From Halobacteriales archaeon QS_5_70_15 (GTDB taxonomy: Archaea; Halobacteriota; Halobacteria; Halobacteriales; Haloarculaceae): DNA of 64,000 bases. Shown here piece by piece: positions 60,690 to 64,000 of the stretch. How positions within the stretch are numbered: position 1 is the stretch's first letter; each line of letters opens with the position of its first letter. The translations under genes and the position numbers were made by a program. The notes beneath the pieces were generated by a model. The model ran no database searches and was not told the DNA's origin. It saw only the letters and a program-made list of their open reading frames with translations. Location: assembly GCA_003022005.1 (NCBI GenBank), contig PXRQ01000114.1, positions 7,959 to 71,958 on the forward strand, in the 5' to 3' direction.

Positions 60690-61751
60690 CTACCCGTGCC
60701 CGGGGATGTCCGAGGGGTCCTTCCCGCGGGCGACCTCGGGGAACAGCGCGTCGAGGTCCGGATCGGCGTCGACGAGCGCGTACTCGCGGCTCCCCGCGTC
60801 GCCCCCCTCGCTCTCGACGACACCGGCCTCCTCGAGGTGTCCGAGATGGGCGTAGGCCTCGCCCGGCCCGTGGAGGATGTGGATGGACGAGAGCCCGCCG
60901 AACAGGTGCGCGGAGACGGTCCACGCGTCGGCCGGCCCCGCCTCGCGGAGGTAGTCGATGACCCGTCCCGTCCGGTCCCGGTGGTGGACGACGATGTCGG
61001 CGGCCCGGCCCGAGGGGTCGACTATCCCGCCCCTGTGGCCGGGCCAGGCGCGCCCGTAGTCCGCGTCGATGATGCGGGTGAGCGTCTCGAGGTAGTTCGC
61101 CAGCGGCGACTCCACCCGGACGTCCGCGCCGCCCACGTTCGGGGTGTAGTACGGCAGGAGGGCGTCGCCGCTGAACAGCTCCGGTCCCCGCGAGCCGTCG
61201 AACCGGAACCCGGAGAGGCCGACGCTGTGGCCCGGGAGGTGGACCGCCTCAAGCGTCACGGGCCCGAGATCGAAGCGGTCGCCGTCCACGAACGTCGTGA
61301 CCTCGGGGTCGAGACCGGTCACGTCGCCGGAATCGAGAAACGCGAGTAGCTCCGCCCGGGAGTCGTCCGGCATCCCCCACGCGCCGAGCAGCGTCTCCAT
61401 GCGGTCGCGCATCGCCGCCTCGGCGTCCGGGTCGCCGCTCACGAGCGGGGCGTCCTCCTCGTGGACGTGGACGCTCGCGCCGCTCGCGGCCTGTATCTCC
61501 CCCGCGAGACCGACGTGGTCGCCGTGGTGGTGGGTCAGGAGGACCCGGTCGACGTCCTCGAACGACAGGCCGTACTCGGCGAGGCCGTCGCGGAGCTGGT
61601 CCCGCGTCTCGTCGGTCGAGATGCCCGTGTCCACGAGCGTCGTCTCCGCGCCCGGCTCCGTCCCGAGCACGTAGCAGTTGTTCAGCCCCTCGAAGGCGTG
61701 GTTCCCCAGCTGGACGTGCAGCATCTCGAAGGGGAGCCCCGTGACCTCCAT
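60690..61751 (-). CDS. MBL-fold metallohydrolase (glyoxalase II/LACTB2-like)
   Basis: 353 residues. Metal motif RVLLTHHHGDHVGLAGEI (HxHxDH), then VHLPGHSVGLSGFRF, FSGDALLPYY and WPGHRGGIVDP as later ligands; residues about 265-350 form a C-terminal winged-helix-like domain (VSAHLFGGLSSIHILHGPGE). The architecture is that of LACTB2/glyoxalase-II-like hydrolases. The start overlaps the stop of the MoaD-like gene (TGATG), so the two are translated together. Confidence 0.88.
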   Translation of the reverse strand: MEVTGLPFEMLHVQLGNHAFEGLNNCYVLGTEPGAETTLVDTGISTDETRDQLRDGLAEYGLSFEDVDRVLLTHHHGDHVGLAGEIQAASGASVHVHEEDAPLVSGDPDAEAAMRDRMETLLGAWGMPDDSRAELLAFLDSGDVTGLDPEVTTFVDGDRFDLGPVTLEAVHLPGHSVGLSGFRFDGSRGPELFSGDALLPYYTPNVGGADVRVESPLANYLETLTRIIDADYGRAWPGHRGGIVDPSGRAADIVVHHRDRTGRVIDYLREAGPADAWTVSAHLFGGLSSIHILHGPGEAYAHLGHLEEAGVVESEGGDAGSREYALVDADPDLDALFPEVARGKDPSDIPGHG

Positions 61752-62041
61752 CAGCAGGCCCCCTTGACCGACGGTTCGACGTCGATGCGGTCGCCGTCCG
61801 CAACCTCGGTCTCCAGCCACGCCCCGGAGCGGACGTCCTCGCCGTCGCGCCGGACTCCGACGTGCGCCCGGAGCGTCCCCTTCAGGTTCAGGACGAGCGG
61901 TTCGGCGTCGGACAGGTCGGCGAGAACGGCCGCGAGGGCGTCGCCGACGGTCGCCCCGTCGGCGAGCGACAGGTCGCGTTCGAGCCGGTCCCGACCCGCG
62001 GCGTCGCGGACGGTCCCGCGGAAGGTGAACTCGACGTGCAT
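61751..62041 (-). CDS. MoaD/ThiS (SAMP)-like beta-grasp protein without a terminal Gly-Gly
   Basis: 96 residues with the ubiquitin-like beta-grasp pattern: MHVEFTFRGTVRDAAGRDRL, DGATVGDALAAVLADLSD, LNLKGTLRAHVGVRRDGEDV and DGDRIDVEPSVKGAC. Sulfur carriers and SAMP modifiers end in GG; here the end is KGAC and the stop overlaps the MBL start. One extra G in the GGGGG run near 61764 would give KGG but would also fuse it to the MBL frame, so the true end is unclear. It either lacks conjugation ability or needs processing. Confidence 0.75.
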   Translation of the reverse strand: MHVEFTFRGTVRDAAGRDRLERDLSLADGATVGDALAAVLADLSDAEPLVLNLKGTLRAHVGVRRDGEDVRSGAWLETEVADGDRIDVEPSVKGAC

Positions 62042-62175
62042 ACCCTCCCCAGGACCGGCCCCGGTATGTCGTTTGCCATGTGCCCGGACGGGGCACGGGA
62101 CGGGAACCGGATCGCCCCGCGGGTCGAGGGACGGCGGGCCGAAGCTACTTACGAACCGCCCGGGAGTACGAACCG

Positions 62176-63105
62176 ATGGCGCTACTCACGACTCCCGAGG
62201 AGCGGTTCGAGGTCGTCCCGGACTACGACCACGAGCCGGCGTACCTGGAGGTGGACGTCGATCCCGCGGACGGCGGGGACGAGCCGAACCCCCGGATGGC
62301 GTACGTCGACGTCGACCCCGTCGAACCCGACGCGGAGGAGACGTTCCTCTGTCTCCACGGCGAGCCCACCTGGGGGTTCCTCTACCGAAAGATGATCCCG
62401 GGCCTCCGGGAGCGGGGCCGCGTCGTCGTCCCCGACCTGCTCGGGTTCGGCCGATCGGACAAGTACGACCGGCGCGGGGCGTACGGCTACGAACTCCACT
62501 ACGACGCGCTCGCGGACCTGATCGGGACGCTCGACCTCGCGAACGTCACGCTGATCTGTCAGGACTGGGGCGGTATCCTCGGGCTGCCGTACGCGACCCG
62601 GAACCCGGAACGGTTCGCGCGGCTCGTCCCGATGAACACGGGGGTCCCGAGCGGCCGCCAGGAGATGCCCGAGGCGTGGGAGGAGTTCCGCGCGTTCGTC
62701 GAACGGGTCGAGGAGCTACCCGTCGGGATACTGATCCGGAACGCCACCGCGACGGAGCTCACGGACGACGTCGTCACGGCCTACGAGGCCCCGTTCCACA
62801 CGGAGGCGGCGAAGGCCGGCGCCCGGGAGTTCCCCGACATGGTCCCGCGGAAGGGCGGCGGGGACGGCGCCGAGTACACCCGCGAGGCCGCCCGAAAGCT
62901 GAAGGGGTGGGAGAAGCCCGCGTTCGTGCTGTTCGCCGACTCCGACCCCATCACGCGGGGGAACCGCGACCCGCTCCGGGAGCTCATCCCCACGGCGAGC
63001 GAACAGCCGGACGTCTGGATCGAGGGCGCGATGCACTTCCTCCAGGAGGACGCCGGCGAGGACATCGCGGAAGGGATCGTCGCGTTCGTCGAGCGCACGC
63101 GGTAG
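62176..63105 (+). CDS. haloalkane dehalogenase-like alpha/beta hydrolase
   Basis: 309 residues. Family signatures: LCLHGEPTWGFLYRKMIPGL (oxyanion HGEPTW), VVPDLLGFGRSDKY, the nucleophile Asp in LICQDWGGILGLPYA, and the catalytic His in GAMHFLQEDAGEDIA. The DWGG nucleophile is Asp rather than Ser, as in haloalkane dehalogenase. The physiological substrate in haloarchaea is unknown. ATG 62176 starts the conserved protein; CTACTTACG about 27 nt upstream fits a TATA region. Confidence 0.85.
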   Translation: MALLTTPEERFEVVPDYDHEPAYLEVDVDPADGGDEPNPRMAYVDVDPVEPDAEETFLCLHGEPTWGFLYRKMIPGLRERGRVVVPDLLGFGRSDKYDRRGAYGYELHYDALADLIGTLDLANVTLICQDWGGILGLPYATRNPERFARLVPMNTGVPSGRQEMPEAWEEFRAFVERVEELPVGILIRNATATELTDDVVTAYEAPFHTEAAKAGAREFPDMVPRKGGGDGAEYTREAARKLKGWEKPAFVLFADSDPITRGNRDPLRELIPTASEQPDVWIEGAMHFLQEDAGEDIAEGIVAFVERTR

Positions 63106-63250
63106 TCCAGGGTCGTCCCGACGACCGGACGGTCGCCTCCCGAGGGCCTTGCGTCGAACTGGCCACCCGCTCGGAGGCAGGTCGGCGTCGGTCCCGCCGG
63201 GCAGCGAACGGCCTCGCAGTGACGAACACGGGGACTCGCGCGACGCTCCA

Positions 63251-63260
63251 GCACGTTTTT
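63251..63260 (+). promoter_or_regulatory. TATA region of the kinase-like gene
   Basis: GCACGTTTTT ends 25 nt before GTG 63286, the spacing expected for a leaderless transcript. Confidence 0.4.
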
Positions 63261-63285
63261 GAGCGAACGGGGAGAACGACAGCGA

Positions 63286-64000
63286 GTGCAGCGCGCGACG
63301 AACCACTCGTCCGTGCCGCTAACCGACGGGGGAGCCGCCGACCGCGGCGGGGGCAGCGTCGGCAGCGACGGGGGTCGGAAGCGACGCGTCGTCCTGAACC
63401 CAGCCAGCGGGAGCGGCGACCACGCCCCCCGGGTCCGCGAGCTCGCCGCCGAACGGGGGTAATACCGTGGTCGAGACCGGGCGGGAGGGCCACGCCGCCG
63501 AGCTCGCGCGGGCGGCCGCCGAGGAGGGCGTCACGCGGCTGGCCGCCTGCGGCGGTGACGGCACGCTCCGGGAGGTGGCCGAGGGGCTCGTCGCGGCCGA
63601 CGCCCTCGGAGCCGTGCGTCTCGGGGTGCTCCCGGCGGGGACGGCGAACGTTTTCGCGGGCGACGTCGGCATCCGGGGCGTCGAGCACGGCTTCGAACTG
63701 CTCGAAGCGGGCGAAGTACGGGGCATCGACCTCGGGATGGCCGACGACGAGCCGTTCGTGAAGTCCTGCGTCGCCGGACTGACGGCCGTTGCGAGCGCAG
63801 CGACCACCCCGGACATGAAGGCCCGCTTTGGCCCGTTCGCGTTCGTCATCACGGGCGTCCAGCAGGCGGCGAGCTTCGAGGGGCTCCGGCTCGACGTCGA
63901 AGCCGTCGGCGGCGAGCGGACGGAGGACGAAACCGCGGGAGAGCGGGACGACGGGGCGGAAACGCTGTCGTGGTCTGGCGAGGCCCTGTGCGTGCTCGTC
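63286..64000 (+). pseudogene. diacylglycerol-kinase-family protein, frameshifted and cut by the window end
   Basis: From GTG 63286, after a low-complexity start, RRVVLNPASGSGDHAPRVRE then LAAERG stops at a TAA (63462-63464). Removing one base from TAATACC restores YTVVETGREGHAAELARAAA and CGGDGTLREVAEGLVAADAL, with LPAGTANVFAGDVG. These are the lipid/diacylglycerol kinase catalytic motifs (NPxSG, GGDGT, GTxNxFA). The gene continues past 64000. The single inserted base is probably an error; otherwise the gene is broken. Confidence 0.8.

Noticed and set aside
1..64000. Insertion sequences or transposase genes
   Set aside because: No transposase-like protein found in any frame examined; only small palindromic elements are present.

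Overview
This window is chromosomal DNA from a halophilic archaeon (class Halobacteria). The evidence is very high G+C, strongly acidic predicted proteins, many genes starting at GTG or ATG about 25-30 nt after a TATA-like box with no Shine-Dalgarno sequence (leaderless), and lineage-typical genes: TbsP regulator, HalX-type response regulators, halocyanin, ribosomal protein S17e, CofD and TatA. I cannot name the genus. There is no transposase, integrase gene, rRNA or CRISPR array in the window.

Layout. 0.1-4.7 kb: tbsP regulator, a YcaO cyclodehydratase-like gene, DUF63 and VOC genes. 4.8-11.2 kb: AhpD-like protein, a decayed 5'-nucleotidase and a run of small and membrane proteins, dodecin and a PEBP protein. 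11.4-17.4 kb: a divergent cluster (alkaline-phosphatase-family enzyme, internally deleted inositol-phosphate synthase and zinc finger on minus; TatD hydrolase, two sugar-phosphate isomerase-like TIM barrels and a UbiA prenyltransferase on plus). It looks like an archaeal version of the bacterial and algal ebo operon and is the best candidate for an undescribed system. 17.6-26.4 kb: double-cupredoxin halocyanin, PQQ-type sugar dehydrogenase, metallo-beta-lactamase fold enzyme, DUF7504-like and DUF429 proteins, broken response regulator, broken birA, universal stress protein. 26.5-36.6 kb: amidohydrolase, HD hydrolase, the overlapping cofD-dus-citG-DUF447 operon, S17e, a TetR-MATE efflux operon with a perfect 20-bp operator, asd and a frameshifted GYD protein. 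36.7-43.4 kb: DtxR regulator, hisD, crotonase, two Usp proteins. 42.0-52.1 kb: a nucleoside uptake and breakdown region (uridine phosphorylase, cytidine deaminase, BmpA-type ABC transporter, phosphosugar mutase). 52.2-64 kb: small haloarchaeal proteins, Trm9-like methyltransferase, tRNA-Gly(TCC), HalX regulator plus DUF7504 partner, HD hydrolase, peroxiredoxin, tandem tatA, tRNA-Arg(CCT), MoaD-like plus MBL pair, haloalkane dehalogenase-like protein and a frameshifted diacylglycerol kinase-like gene running off the end.

Two patterns cross the window. First, a family of about 79-bp imperfect palindromes (five good copies, several decayed ones) sits between genes. Each good copy is bounded by a 3-bp direct repeat, TGA or TCA, and several copies abut the stop codon of a neighbouring gene. 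They look like miniature mobile elements, or REP-like hairpins, that accept TGA targets. Second, there is an unusual number of broken conserved genes: single-base losses in G runs (5.69, 23.97 and 36.52 kb), a one-base insertion (63.46 kb) and internal deletions (13.28, 17.22 and 25.54 kb). The G-run losses smell of consensus error, so the breaks must be checked against reads before being taken as biology.
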